A DNA stretch of 64,000 bases from Deltaproteobacteria bacterium (GCA_027493875.1 JAOSJX010000028.1:1-64000); one strand, 5' to 3'; positions 27,980 through 37,590 are shown, numbered from the stretch's first letter. Notes: generated by a model not told the origin, from the sequence alone. Numbers and translations: made by a program.

Positions 27980-29617
27980 GCGAGGCAGTTGTTGTCGCAG
28001 CGGTTCGTCGGGTCGATGACCACGTGCTCCGGCCCGACGAACGCGCGCTCACCGTCGAGCACGCCCGCGACGTCCCGGTGGTCGATCAGAAATTTGCCGA
28101 ACGGATCGTCCGCCGACGCCGGCTTGGGCGCCGGGGCCGGTTCCGGGGCGTGAACCACCTCGACCTCCGCGTATCCGTGCGGGTCGCTCGCATGCGCTTC
28201 GAAAACGTATTCCACCCCGCCGTTCGGGCCGATCGGAAGATGCGCCAGATGCCGGTGCGGACCCACGCGGCGCATGGCCGTGCGGCGCTCCGAGCCCTCG
28301 CCGCGGCCGCGCCAGAGAATATCGACCGATTCGGTAAACGGCAGCGGATCCCAATACTCGACCGGCAGCGTGCCCTGTTCCAGCGACGCGACGAACTCGC
28401 GCGCTTCCGCGTCCCGGTCGGGACCGAGATACGCCGAGTCCATCGAGAAGAATTTCGTGTCCGGCAGATCGGAGAGCACGTAATGGCCGAAGAGCGCGTA
28501 CCCTAGCGCGAGGCCGTCGTCCGACGCCGCCGGCTGAATAAAAACGCTCTTGAACGGCGTTTCGCGCAGGATCACGCCGTTGGCCACCGAGTTGAGCCCG
28601 ACGCCGCCCGCGATCACGAGGTTGTCGGAGCCGGTGCTTTTGTGCAGTTGTCCGGCGACGTGAACCATCGCCTCTTCGAGGCGCTTTTGCGCGGCGTACG
28701 CGAAATCCATGTGCCGCTGCGTAATCGCGTCGAAAAATTTGCGGCCCGGTCCGAAGCTTTTGAGAAACGACGTGGACAGCCGCCGCAGCGCGACCGGATC
28801 TTCCAACACGTATTCGCCCGCCCAATAATGCATCGCATCTTTGTTGATGCGGATGCGTCCTTCGGGGAGCAATTCGATCACGTCGCGCATGCCGTCCACG
28901 AGCGGCCCCGGCCGGCCGTAGCTCGCCAGACCCATAAAGCTGCCCTCTTCCATATCGACGAGATGCGAGCACAGCGCGTAGAAGTAGCCGAGCGACGCGT
29001 CCGCGAACGCGTCGGCGATTTCCACGAACGGCTCGCCGCGCACGGCGTGCCCCATCGTCAGGCTTTCCGCCGGATAATTGCGCGCCTCGCCGCCGGGCAG
29101 GGCTTTGAGCAACGCGTCGAGCGCCGGATGTTTATGCGACGCATGAAAGCCCTTTTCCATGAACGCGAGTTCGCGCGCGCTGAACGACCAATAATTTTTC
29201 CCCGCGCCGTTTTCCGATGAAATCACAGGCGCAATACCGCCCGAGGCGTCCACCGTCAGAAACGCCGCCTCGTCGAAGGGGCTCGGCAAAAACGCGCTTG
29301 CCGCGTGGCCGAGGTGGTGCGTGATCTGAAATATTTTTTCGCGGCGCGGATAGTCCGGAAAAACGGGGGATCGGCTCCTCGCCGGGCGGAAAATAATGAT
29401 CCGTGTCGCAGAAAATCGCGTCCACGTCGCCCAGGCCGATGCCGCCCGCTTCCAACACCGCCGCCAGCGCGCGGCGGATCGAGTTGCGCGGATCGCCGCG
29501 GCGCACGCGGCAAAGGCGTTCCTCGTTCACGCACGCCACCAGCTCGCCGTCCTTCAACAGGCAGACCGACGAGTCGTGATCGCTCACGACGCAGCCGAGT
29601 AGGTAACGCGCGCTCAC
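27913..29617 (-). CDS. Carbamoyltransferase N-terminal domain fused to radical SAM domain (5' part)
   Basis: The GTG at 29617 starts RYLLGCVVSDHDSSVCLLKD and ACVNEERLCRVRRG, the N-terminal Kae1-like domain of NodU-type carbamoyltransferases. The frame slips in the C5 run near 29367 (one C too many). The restored sequence continues with the metal motif ITHHLGHAASAFL, TVDASGG, NLVIAGGVGLNSVANGVIL and FIQPAASDDGLALGYAL. Without any stop it then enters a radical SAM domain: FVGPEHVVIDPTNRCDNNCL with motif CDNNCLAC. A short Pro/Ala linker separates the two. The family's C-terminal domain is absent here and is encoded by the gene just upstream. The frame ends at 27913 because of a second slip. Confidence 0.87.
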
Positions 29618-30237
29618 GAAAGCTCCTTCAGCAAAATCGCGTCGGCGAAGGCCAACGCGTCCAGGTCCGTCGAGGCGAAGCATTGGAACGCGTCCAGCGG
29701 CGTTTCGACGATCGGCTCGCCGTGATCGTTGAAGCTGGTGTTCAAGAGCACCGGCACGCCGGTCAGGCGTTCGAACGCCTCGACGACTCGGCGCAGCCGC
29801 ACCGGCGCGTCCTTGGCGACGGTCTGCACGCGCGCGGTGCCGTCCACGTGCGTGACCGCCGGAATCCGTTCCCGCTTTTCCTCACGTACCTTTGCCACCA
29901 GCAGCATGTGCGGACTCGGATGATCGAGTTCGAACCACTCCGCGCATTTTTCTTCCAGGACGACGGGCGCGTACGGCCGGAACCACTGGCGATGCTTCAC
30001 GCGTTCGTTGAGATAATCGCGCATGCCGTCCCACCGCGGATCGGCGAGGATCGACCGGTTGCCCAGCGCGCGCGGGCCGAATTCGCTGCGTCCCCAGAAC
30101 ACGCCGACGATCTTGCGCTCGGCGACCAGGCGCGCGACCTCGTCCTCGACGGCCGCCGGCCTTACGATGCGAAAGGGCGGCCACCCTACGTGGAAGCGCC
30201 GCCCGTTCCGGTCGTCACGATAAAGAAAGGCGCTCAT
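29614..30237 (-). CDS. Stand-alone carbamoyltransferase C-terminal domain
   Basis: This 207-residue product corresponds to the C-terminal YrdC-like domain of NodU/CmcH carbamoyltransferases: VGVFWGRSEFGPRALGNRSI, DYLNERVKHRQWFRPYAPVV, AVTHVDGTARVQTV, GVPVLLNTSFNDHGEPIV. No N-terminal ATPase domain precedes it; that domain is found in the next gene downstream, fused to a radical SAM protein. The two probably assemble in trans. The ATG at 30237 overlaps the stop of the glycosyltransferase fusion (ATGA), and its stop overlaps the next GTG (GTGA). The frame is open further upstream but that part overlaps the previous gene. Confidence 0.87.
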   Translation of the reverse strand: MSAFLYRDDRNGRRFHVGWPPFRIVRPAAVEDEVARLVAERKIVGVFWGRSEFGPRALGNRSILADPRWDGMRDYLNERVKHRQWFRPYAPVVLEEKCAEWFELDHPSPHMLLVAKVREEKRERIPAVTHVDGTARVQTVAKDAPVRLRRVVEAFERLTGVPVLLNTSFNDHGEPIVETPLDAFQCFASTDLDALAFADAILLKELS

Positions 30238-32545
30238 CCGGCCTCGGCGTTTCTCCCCTTGATGTGCTGGCCCGTGGCGCGCAGCCACAGTTGCGCTCCC
30301 TTGAGGATCGCCATTTTCCACGAAGGCATGGCGCGCATGCGGTTGAACATGTGCGAGATGCGGCCCAGGTCGTCGCAGGATTTATAGCAACCGCATTTGG
30401 CGTTGGGGTCGTTGCCGATATTGGAAAACCACGGATCGGATTTTTATAGACGTTTGTCTTCTTGCGAAACTCGGTCTGTCCGTCGCCGGTCCAGATGTCC
30501 GTGAACGAATTTTTGTGCAGCGATCCGGTGGGGATGCGGTGCGACTTGAGGCAGCCGTTGATGTTGCCGTTCGCCAGCACGCGCGCGAACTGCCACGCGA
30601 CGGTGCACGGCATCGAGTCGATAATCGTACGGTCATGCTCTCCGACGGTCGTGTGAGACCCGGAGATGCGCCGCAGGAATTGATCGAACATGAATAGTTG
30701 AACGCGCGACTCCTTCTCGTCTTCCACAATCCACTGGCGGACGGCGAGCGCCTCGTTGTAGAGCCACTCGCGCTGGTCGTCGGCCAGGAGCAGCGCGTCG
30801 GTGCGGTCCGGAATGGTATCCACCAGCGTCCATTCGATACTTTCCGACCGCGTGTCGATCGCGAAATCGACCATTTTCTTGAGTTCGTGGAAGTTGAGGT
30901 TCGAGAGCACGTGGTAGGTTTTGATGTACGGCACCACGTCCTTGATCTCGTTGAGGTGCGTCAGCGCTTCCTTGAGATCCCAGAAGTGCTCCTCGGTTTT
31001 GCTCGGATGCGTCAGCACGTACGTTTCCGGCGTGCCGGCCCAGACGCTGACGGTCATGAAATCGACCTTGAGCCGCGCCAGTTCCGCGGCGATCGCGGGC
31101 GTCACGTTGATGAAGCTCGTGTTGATATTGCAGATCATCCCGCGCTTTTTGATCTCGTAGCAAAGATCGAGAATCTTCGGGTACGCCATCGGCTCGCCGC
31201 CGCCGGCGATGTAAATTTCCTTCGTGCCCATGCGGTGCAGGTCGTCGAGCACGTCCACGAGCAGTTGCAAGTCGAGCTTCTGGCGCTGCTCGTCGAGCGG
31301 CATCAATTTGTCCAGCAACAGCGGCGAACGGCACCAGCACGCGATGCAGTCGTTCGGGCATGTGTCCGTGGGATCGAACTGAACGGTGTGCGGCCCGATA
31401 AAGGTCACGCGTCCGTCCAGCACGCCCATGATATCGAGGTTGCCCTCAACAAACTGGCGCACCGGCTCGAAGGGTCCGAGCTTGTAGTGCGGCGGCTTGG
31501 GCGGATTCACGACGAACGGCACGAAACGGCCGTTGCCCGTTTGCTTGTCCGCATCCTTCGGAACCGGACGCGCCGTCTTGGCTTTCGCGCCGTTGCCGCC
31601 CGCCGTTCCGTTTTTCCGGCCGTTCGTTCCGTTGGCGTAACCGGTTTTCGGTTCTTCTGGGATGCCGGCCAATCGCGGCTTCGGCGGAATGTAGGTCACG
31701 GCGGTCAATCCACCGCCGGCATCGACGGTGCGCGTTTCACCCTCGAACGACGACGCGAGCATCTCGTCCGGCGGTTCGTTGGATGACGCGCTCACCGCCG
31801 GACGCGAACCGCCGTTCGCCCGCTCCGGGACGGACTTGGGCGCCGGCGTCACCGGCGCCGCCGAGACACGCGGCTCGGGCGCTTTCACGGTCGGCTTGGG
31901 CAATTTTGACGAAGGAATCGCGCGCGGCGGACCCGACGGATTCACGAGGAACGGTCCTTTCGATGCCGCGGACCGGTCCAGCTTCCAGTTGAGCCAGCGC
32001 GATTCGTCGACGATCATTTCGTAAGCGCGCAGCGTTCGTTCCGCCGTCACGCCCCAGTTATATTCGGTTTCCGCGCGCTGCCGCCCGCGCTCGCCGAGCC
32101 GCCGACGCAGTTCCGCGTCGCCCAGCAGACGCACAATGCCGTCGGCCAGCGCTTCCGCGTCGCCCGGCGGCACGAGCACGCCCGCGTCGCCGATCATCTT
32201 GGGCACCTCGCCGACTTCGCTGGCGACGATGGCCTTGCCCGAGGCCATGTACTCGCAAATCTTGAGCGGCGATTTCGTGCGGACTTGCGGCGTATCCGCA
32301 AAGCAGGCTACCGCCACGTCCGCCGCGGCGATGTACTCGGGGATGACGTTGTGATCCACCGCGCCCGTAAAAATGATGCGGTGGCCGACGCCCATATTTT
32401 CCGCGACTTGAAATAGCTCGCCGAAACGCTCGCCGCCGCCCACGATCAAAAAGGTCGGCTCCTGCCCGCGCGCCAGCACGCCTTTGGCCGCGGCGAGGAA
32501 GAGTTCCAAATATTGCGCACCGTGAAGCTGCCCGAGATAGAGCAC
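30215..32545 (-). CDS. Glycosyltransferase (GT4) C-domain fused to radical SAM/SPASM protein
   Basis: The first 190 residues are the C-terminal, nucleotide-sugar-binding half of a GT-B glycosyltransferase: FLIVGGGERFGELF, IIFTGAVDHNVIPEYIAAAD, SPLKICEYMASGKAIVAS, GVLVPPGDAEALADGI. A 170-residue Pro/Ala/Asn-rich linker (NGTNGRKNGTAGGNG) leads to a radical SAM domain with motif CPNDCIACW, IYIAGGGEPMAYPKIL and SVWAGTPETYVLTHP. A slip in the A5 run near 30444 hides the SPASM end, restored as PNAKCGCYKSCDDLGRISHM, with the stop at 30234-30236. The uncorrected tail is Thr/Arg-rich. A glycosyltransferase covalently joined to a radical SAM enzyme suggests modification of the transferred sugar or of its acceptor. 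Confidence 0.87.
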   Translation of the reverse strand: MLYLGQLHGAQYLELFLAAAKGVLARGQEPTFLIVGGGERFGELFQVAENMGVGHRIIFTGAVDHNVIPEYIAAADVAVACFADTPQVRTKSPLKICEYMASGKAIVASEVGEVPKMIGDAGVLVPPGDAEALADGIVRLLGDAELRRRLGERGRQRAETEYNWGVTAERTLRAYEMIVDESRWLNWKLDRSAASKGPFLVNPSGPPRAIPSSKLPKPTVKAPEPRVSAAPVTPAPKSVPERANGGSRPAVSASSNEPPDEMLASSFEGETRTVDAGGGLTAVTYIPPKPRLAGIPEEPKTGYANGTNGRKNGTAGGNGAKAKTARPVPKDADKQTGNGRFVPFVVNPPKPPHYKLGPFEPVRQFVEGNLDIMGVLDGRVTFIGPHTVQFDPTDTCPNDCIACWCRSPLLLDKLMPLDEQRQKLDLQLLVDVLDDLHRMGTKEIYIAGGGEPMAYPKILDLCYEIKKRGMICNINTSFINVTPAIAAELARLKVDFMTVSVWAGTPETYVLTHPSKTEEHFWDLKEALTHLNEIKDVVPYIKTYHVLSNLNFHELKKMVDFAIDTRSESIEWTLVDTIPDRTDALLLADDQREWLYNEALAVRQWIVEDEKESRVQLFMFDQFLRRISGSHTTVGEHDRTIIDSMPCTVAWQFARVLANGNINGCLKSHRIPTGSLHKNSFTDIWTGDGQTEFRKKTNVYKNPIRGFPISATTPTPNAVAINPATTWAASRTCSTACAPCLRGKWRSSRERNCGCAPRASTSRGETPRPDERLSLS

Positions 32546-33156
32546 GATCGGGCCGTCGATGTGATGCTCTTCGCGAATGCGCTCGCCGTGGTGGCTCGGA
32601 TGGAACGTTTCCAGTCGGCGCCGACGTGCCCGTCGAAGAGGCGCGATTCGGGCACGCCGAGTTCGATCGCCATGCGGCGCAGTTCGTCCGACGCCACGCT
32701 AATCGAATCCACCATGCGCGGAAGCGTTTTCTCGAACGCATTGATCATGGTTCCGACGTGACGGTTCATCGGGTTGTAGTTGTAAATACCGAATTCCCAG
32801 TCGTCCCAATCGTAGTGAACCGGCTTGCCGAGCCGGTAGCCGGCCCAGAGCGCTGGGATCGAAACGTGCGGAAAACACTTCTGAAAATGAATCACGTCGG
32901 CCCACCGCGCGAACTCGGTCACGCTGCGCATCTTGGCGACGAGCGCAAATTGATGCCGATACGCCGGAATCGTCGTAAACGGATATTCCTGCCGGGCGGT
33001 GGCGTCTTCGAGGCTCTGGCGCGGGTCGATGAGGTGATAAATCAACCGCACATTATGCCCGCGCTTGACGAATTCCGTCGCCAGATACGTAACCCGGACG
33101 GTCCACGGCTCCGAATTGGAATAGATATCGTGCGGATGGAGCATCAGGATGTTCAT
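32446..33156 (-). CDS. Glycosyltransferase (GT4) N-domain, 5' part of the GT-radical SAM fusion
   Basis: The ATG at 33156 starts a GT-B N-terminal Rossmann domain: NILMLHPHDIYSNSEPWTVR, YLATEFVKRGHNVRLIYHL, ADVIHFQKCFPHVSIPALW, SISVASDELRRMAIELGVPE. After GHVGADWKR (near 32610) one T is missing. The restored junction FHPSHHGERIREEHHIDGPI continues into the C-domain frame VLYLGQLHG. The final about 50 residues in this frame are out of frame. This is the first gene of the operon; the 95 bases upstream to the next gene contain a short palindrome (CGCTAACTATAGCG) but no clear promoter. Confidence 0.87.
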   Translation of the reverse strand: MNILMLHPHDIYSNSEPWTVRVTYLATEFVKRGHNVRLIYHLIDPRQSLEDATARQEYPFTTIPAYRHQFALVAKMRSVTEFARWADVIHFQKCFPHVSIPALWAGYRLGKPVHYDWDDWEFGIYNYNPMNRHVGTMINAFEKTLPRMVDSISVASDELRRMAIELGVPESRLFDGHVGADWKRSIRATTASAFAKSITSTARSCSISGSFTVRNIWNSSSPRPKACWRAGRSRPF

Positions 33157-33251
33157 ATCAAGTCCGCCGAGGCCCTTTCCCGGGTTCTTGCCGCCCGCTT
33201 GGCACGCACCATCCGCGCCAAGCCACGCAATACCGTCAATATACGCGCTAA

Positions 33252-34058
33252 CTATAGCGAAACGCGGGGCTTTTTCCTAGTAGCGCAGCCTACGTATTTG
33301 CGGATCGGCCGGGGATGGAAAAGACGGATTGAAAGCGCGGCGGCGGCGGGCTCGTGGTTCCCGACGGAAATGTGGTATCTCCCGGACGAAACCGAGGCCG
33401 CGCGCGGAAATGAGCGGCGGAGAGAAACGTCAAAAAGACGGAAAGCGCGGAAATAATGGGTGACCGTCCCCTGTTTCCACAAGAAACAGCTTTCGTCATC
33501 GTGATCCAGTCTTACCGAAAACTCCACTTCGCGTTCGCTGTTGCCGGAGAAAAGAGCCAATTCACCGATGACGATGTCGCTTGTCGTGAACGGGAGCCAT
33601 ACGCTGACCCCGAACTCGGCCAGATCGTCTTCAAAAATGTATGTCCCGCTCGCTTGGTCCCCCTGCACAGCGTCGCCGGGATCAAAGAGCGATAACCACG
33701 GGCTGTCGGTCTCGACAAGAAGCTCCCTTGCTTGATTGAAGCCGGCGGCGCGACGGTTCAGGCCAACGCCGATGATGAGATCAAATTTCCCGCAAACAAC
33801 CGGAGGAGGGAAACCGGCGACCGACGGTTTGGCGCCTTGGCGCAAAAGCCTGTCATAGTGGTCGGCGCAGTATGATGGTGCACCCGTGATCTCGTCCGTG
33901 GAGGAGCAGATAACGTATTGAGACCTATCAACGATCAATTCCTCATGTTGCTCTTCGGCCCCTGTATCCGAATCGCACGCCGCGGGTGCCATCAAACATA
34001 ACAAAAGTGGGAGGAAGAAAGTACCCTTGGCAATAGTATTTACGCTATTAACTGTCAT
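33252..34058 (-). CDS. Hypothetical lipoprotein
   Basis: From the ATG at 34058 the protein has a signal peptide with hydrophobic core GTFFLPLLLCLMAPAAC and a lipobox Cys followed by DSDTG, so it is probably an outer-membrane lipoprotein. The mature part is unrecognised (GKFDLIIGVGLNRRAAGF, ETDSPWLSLFDPGD, VSVWLPFTTSDIVIGELALF), suggestive of a beta-sandwich. The last about 70 residues are Arg-rich and overlap a stretch (33451-33475) that looks like a dispersed repeat, so the natural C-terminus may end earlier. Three in-frame alternative Mets precede 34058, but only this one places the signal peptide correctly. Confidence 0.65.
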   Translation of the reverse strand: MTVNSVNTIAKGTFFLPLLLCLMAPAACDSDTGAEEQHEELIVDRSQYVICSSTDEITGAPSYCADHYDRLLRQGAKPSVAGFPPPVVCGKFDLIIGVGLNRRAAGFNQARELLVETDSPWLSLFDPGDAVQGDQASGTYIFEDDLAEFGVSVWLPFTTSDIVIGELALFSGNSEREVEFSVRLDHDDESCFLWKQGTVTHYFRAFRLFDVSLRRSFPRAASVSSGRYHISVGNHEPAAAALSIRLFHPRPIRKYVGCATRKKPRVSL

Positions 34059-36108
34059 GTTGCTCTCCCGAAGCCCGATCCACCCGGCAAATTTTTGTTC
34101 CAAACAACGTCTGCTTCTCGAAGGTTCCCTTCTGCGTCCAGAAATAAACCCTGTTTGGCAATCGAGTACCTCGTCGGCCGGATCACGCCATTGACGTTTC
34201 CCGTGATACCATAAAAATTTGCATATGAGGCTTGAGGATGGAAACCTCCTTCATCCCAGTTCCCAAATACCGTTCCGTGACTATAGTCATGGACGCCGAC
34301 GCAATCACCATTTCGCGGGCCGAGTGAACTGCCGAGGTATTCATACGTTAAGGCTGCAGGCGAAACCCAACGGCCAAGATCCTCAAAAAATCGCTCCAAT
34401 GACCGCCCATTCGCGTTTCTCCCTCGATAAAGTCTTTGGTAAATGAGGTTATCATCCAAATGACTCGCTCTTCCAAGCGTCCACGCGACAAATTCCTGAA
34501 GCCCAGGGCCGAGGCGTTGATCGCCAGACGGTTAGAGGGCCGCTCCGAAGTGATTCCCAACGTCCCGGCATGAATGGAACAAACGCATGCCCGATATGAT
34601 CTGCCGCGTAGTTGAGAACGTCATTATTTCTATTCTCTCGGCGGCGATACGCGAATGCACGCCGGTAGTTTCTAATACGATCTCCCAACGCCAAAGACGC
34701 ATTTGGCCCCAGCACAAACGGTTGCGTCGGGCGAAGATGTAAGATTGTGATTGAATTCAAAAACACCCTGATGCTGCTAATCTTGATCGTTGAAGAACCT
34801 AAATTTTTCAACTCAATATTGCTAAAGAAATATCCATAATAATCATAAGTTTTGTAAAAAAACTCACTCGGGTTCGGTGGATACCTGTTGGTGACACTTT
34901 TGCTGTTGTATTCCGTCAGAAGTCCGGTTCGAAGGTCATCGGGTCCATACCCGCGTATCGCGGCATCCGCCAAATGAAGAACCAGTTCAGCGACTCGCTC
35001 CACGTCACCGTCCAATAGAGCTTTCGCAAGCGCGTCAGAAAACGCGATTTTTCGGACGACGGTCCGCCCAAACGACTGTTCTCCAATCCACCAGATCGTG
35101 CCGTCCGCCGACACAGCGACAGGAATTTCAACCCCGCCGGTATTCTCGTTACCGAGCTTGAGAAGCGCCAAGCCCGGCGCCCCGGCATTCTCAAATTGAA
35201 AATCGATACCGCATTCGTCCACAAACCCATGGTACCATGACGGTACAATAGTACGAAGAGACGAATTAAAAAGGGCAACGGGATTCACGCGAACGCCGGG
35301 TAATCCTTCGCTTCCGGTTAATTCAACGCCACTTGGATGAGCCACCCATCGCTGTTCGCCATATGTTCGCAATTTATCGAGAACGCTTTGAGCGCGCCGT
35401 ACTGCGCTGACGGAGATCCCGGTATCGAGGTAAAGCACGTGTTTTGGGATTGACTGTTTGAACGACGGCCAGGAAAGGCGAATCCCGCCGCTAACATCGA
35501 CATGGTACGCGAAATTTCGAAGGCCGCTTAAGAATACTTCCTGTAGATCATCAATTTCGAGAGAGATACTTTGTTCACGTGAAGGAGCGACGGCGCTTTC
35601 AGCCGGAGTTTGTTCACCCAGATGCGTATCGAAGGGTTCGCCCGCCAGTCGCTCCTTGATGAGGACCGGCGTGTAGCCGGTCTCCTTGTTCGCGGGTGGC
35701 AAGAGGGGCACCAACTTTCGGTTCCGCGGCGTGGAGCCAGCGGTCGTGTTTCCCGTCGGCGCCGTTGAAATCCCGCTTGTCGTCGCGTCTTGCCATAATG
35801 AGCTTGATGAGGCCGTCTGAATCGGTATCGGTCTTGCGCGCCCGCCCGATGAGGGCATCGGCGCGATCGGAACGGGCCCGGCGGACGACGTTGCCGCGGC
35901 AACCGACGCCGGGCGAATCGGCCGAAGCTTTTCCTTCGAGGATCGGCCTGTCGGCACGATGGGTTTGAAGCTCATTCCCGTGCTCCATGCAAAGGTTACC
36001 CGCAAAGGCCGCCAGTCGGCAAGCGGCTCGATCCTTTGTCTGCCGGCGGGGGGAAGGGAGCCTGCCTTTCGGCGGTTTAAGATCCCTTCCGTTCGCCGGT
36101 TCGCTCAT
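34055..36108 (-). CDS. Unrecognised large protein, possibly phage- or secretion-related, frameshifted
   Basis: Three overlapping frames make up one gene. The N-terminal part comes from ATG 36108 or ATG 35975 and includes ADSPGVGCRGNVVRRARSDR and DGLIKLIMARRDDKRDFNGA. The central part has LVPLLPPANKETGYTPVLIK to HIGHAFVPFMPGRW. The C-terminal part has LDDNLIYQRLYRGRNANGRS to KNLPGGSGFGRAT, stop 34055. Breaks lie near 35715 and 34510-34540. I do not recognise any domain. The base composition is visibly more A/T-rich than the flanking operons, suggesting recent acquisition. It directly follows the beta-helix gene (start 36108, previous stop about 36110) and overlaps the lipoprotein start, so the three form one transcription unit. 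Confidence 0.55.
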
Positions 36109-36109
36109 G

Positions 36110-37191
36110 CTACTTCAGCAATTGGCAGCCTTCTCCTTCGTTCGTGACAAACTGCTGCGCGGGCTCCACCGTCGTATCCAGACCGACACCGGAGCCGGCG
36201 GTCACGGTTTTGGTAAAGCTCGTATTGGCCGTCCCGATAAACGTCGAGACGGACTCGAGTTGGACGCCGTAGTAATTCGGCGATCGGTAGGCGTTGTTGT
36301 TCAGAATGCGCAATTGGGCTTCCGCGGCCGCCCCGGACTCGCCGGTCAGCAGCGCGAGGTCTTCCGGAATAAAGGGATGATGCCGGCCCACGGAGACTTT
36401 CGCGCCCAGGTTCAAGCGGATCGCGGCGTATTTCTTGAGCGCTTTCGACGTTTGAATCGTCGTGGTGAACTGGAGCTCGGGATTGTCCTCGAAAGGCTGA
36501 ATGAAGATATCGCTGCCGGACGCCAAGATCCCGGCGTAGTAATTGTCGGCGATGAAATTGTCGCCCGCGATCTTCATGAGCCCGAAAAGGGAGAAGATGC
36601 CGACGCCCGAGTTGTCGTGGATATAGCAATTCCGGACGTCCATACTCGCCGTAACGTGTTTGATGCCGAACGAAAACCCGGTAATTTCGCAGTAGTCGAA
36701 CTCGGCGTTGACGCCTTCGAAATCGACGCCTTCCCCGTCCACCGTCGCGCTCGGCGCGATCTTCACGCCGCGAATCTTGATCTCGACGCGGCATTCGTCG
36801 GCCGAGATCGGTGGGATCGTGTTATAACGATCCTGCTCAGGGTCGAAATCGGTGCCGGCCGTGTCGATCGGGCTTTGGTTGTTCCCGTACTGGCTCTGAC
36901 TCCAGTTCTCCGGCTCGATAATGATCGCCGTATCGACGAACGCGGCGAGCGCGTCGGAGCCCTCGTCGGGGACGAGGCCGTCCAGAACGATCTCGTCATC
37001 CAGGCTTGTCCAGTCGTTGGCCGCGCCGCTCGCCCCTGGAGCTTGATCGTGTAAATCCCTTCAACCGGGTTCGGCAGCACGCTGAGAGCGCCGGCCACGC
37101 CGGTGAAGGTCTTTTTCGGATTTCCCGTCGTTAATCCGTCGTTCGCGTCGCTTCCGGTGCTTGCGTTAAGGTAAATGGTCATGTCCGCCAT
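36110..37191 (-). CDS. Right-handed beta-helix (pectate-lyase-like) protein, frameshifted
   Basis: The N-terminus DMTIYLNASTGSDANDGLTT and GNPKKTFTGVAGALSVLPNP is typical of DUF1565-like beta-helix proteins and phage tail-spike-like proteins. After TIKLQG (near 37035) one G is missing. The restored sequence continues ASGAANDWTSLDDEIVLDGL and then helix rungs such as VNAEFDYCEITGFSFGIKHV, DVRNCYIHDNSGVGIFSL and DNFIADNYYAGILASGSDIF. The stop at 36110-36112 abuts the next gene. No signal peptide is visible. It may be a structural or polysaccharide-binding protein; the function is unknown. Confidence 0.7.
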
Positions 37192-37320
37192 CGCGTGCTC
37201 CTTTCAAACCACCCAAGTTATTTGCCTCTGTCTATTCTCTACCTTCGTTTTCCCTCTTTGAAAGTTGATTATAATTTCAAATGTTCTGTTTCTTCGCTTC
37301 CCTTCCCGGCCCTCTTCAAC

Positions 37321-37392
37321 GGGAGAGGCAACGGGAGAGGCAACGGGAGAGGCAACGGGAGAGGCAACGGGAGAGGCAACGGGAGAGGCAAT
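37321..37392. repeat. 12-bp tandem repeat, six copies
   Basis: The unit GGGAGAGGCAAC is repeated six times back to back; only the last base of the sixth copy differs (AAT). Because 12 is a multiple of three, both strands stay open through it (Gly-Arg-Gly-Asn on the plus strand), but no gene context supports translation. Confidence 0.95.
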
Positions 37393-37590
37393 GATACCAC
37401 AGGCTAAAGCGGATTGCAAGAAATAAATCAATGAATTTTAAGTGACATTTCGCGTCAATTTCCGACAACTGTGTCAGGTTGGGAATCTCCCTGAGATCCC
37501 GCGCGCTTGCCCTTCGACATACGAAATACCACATACGATATACGACGCTTCGCGTCGCGCTTTGTCCGTTCACTTCGCGGTTAGTGGGGA

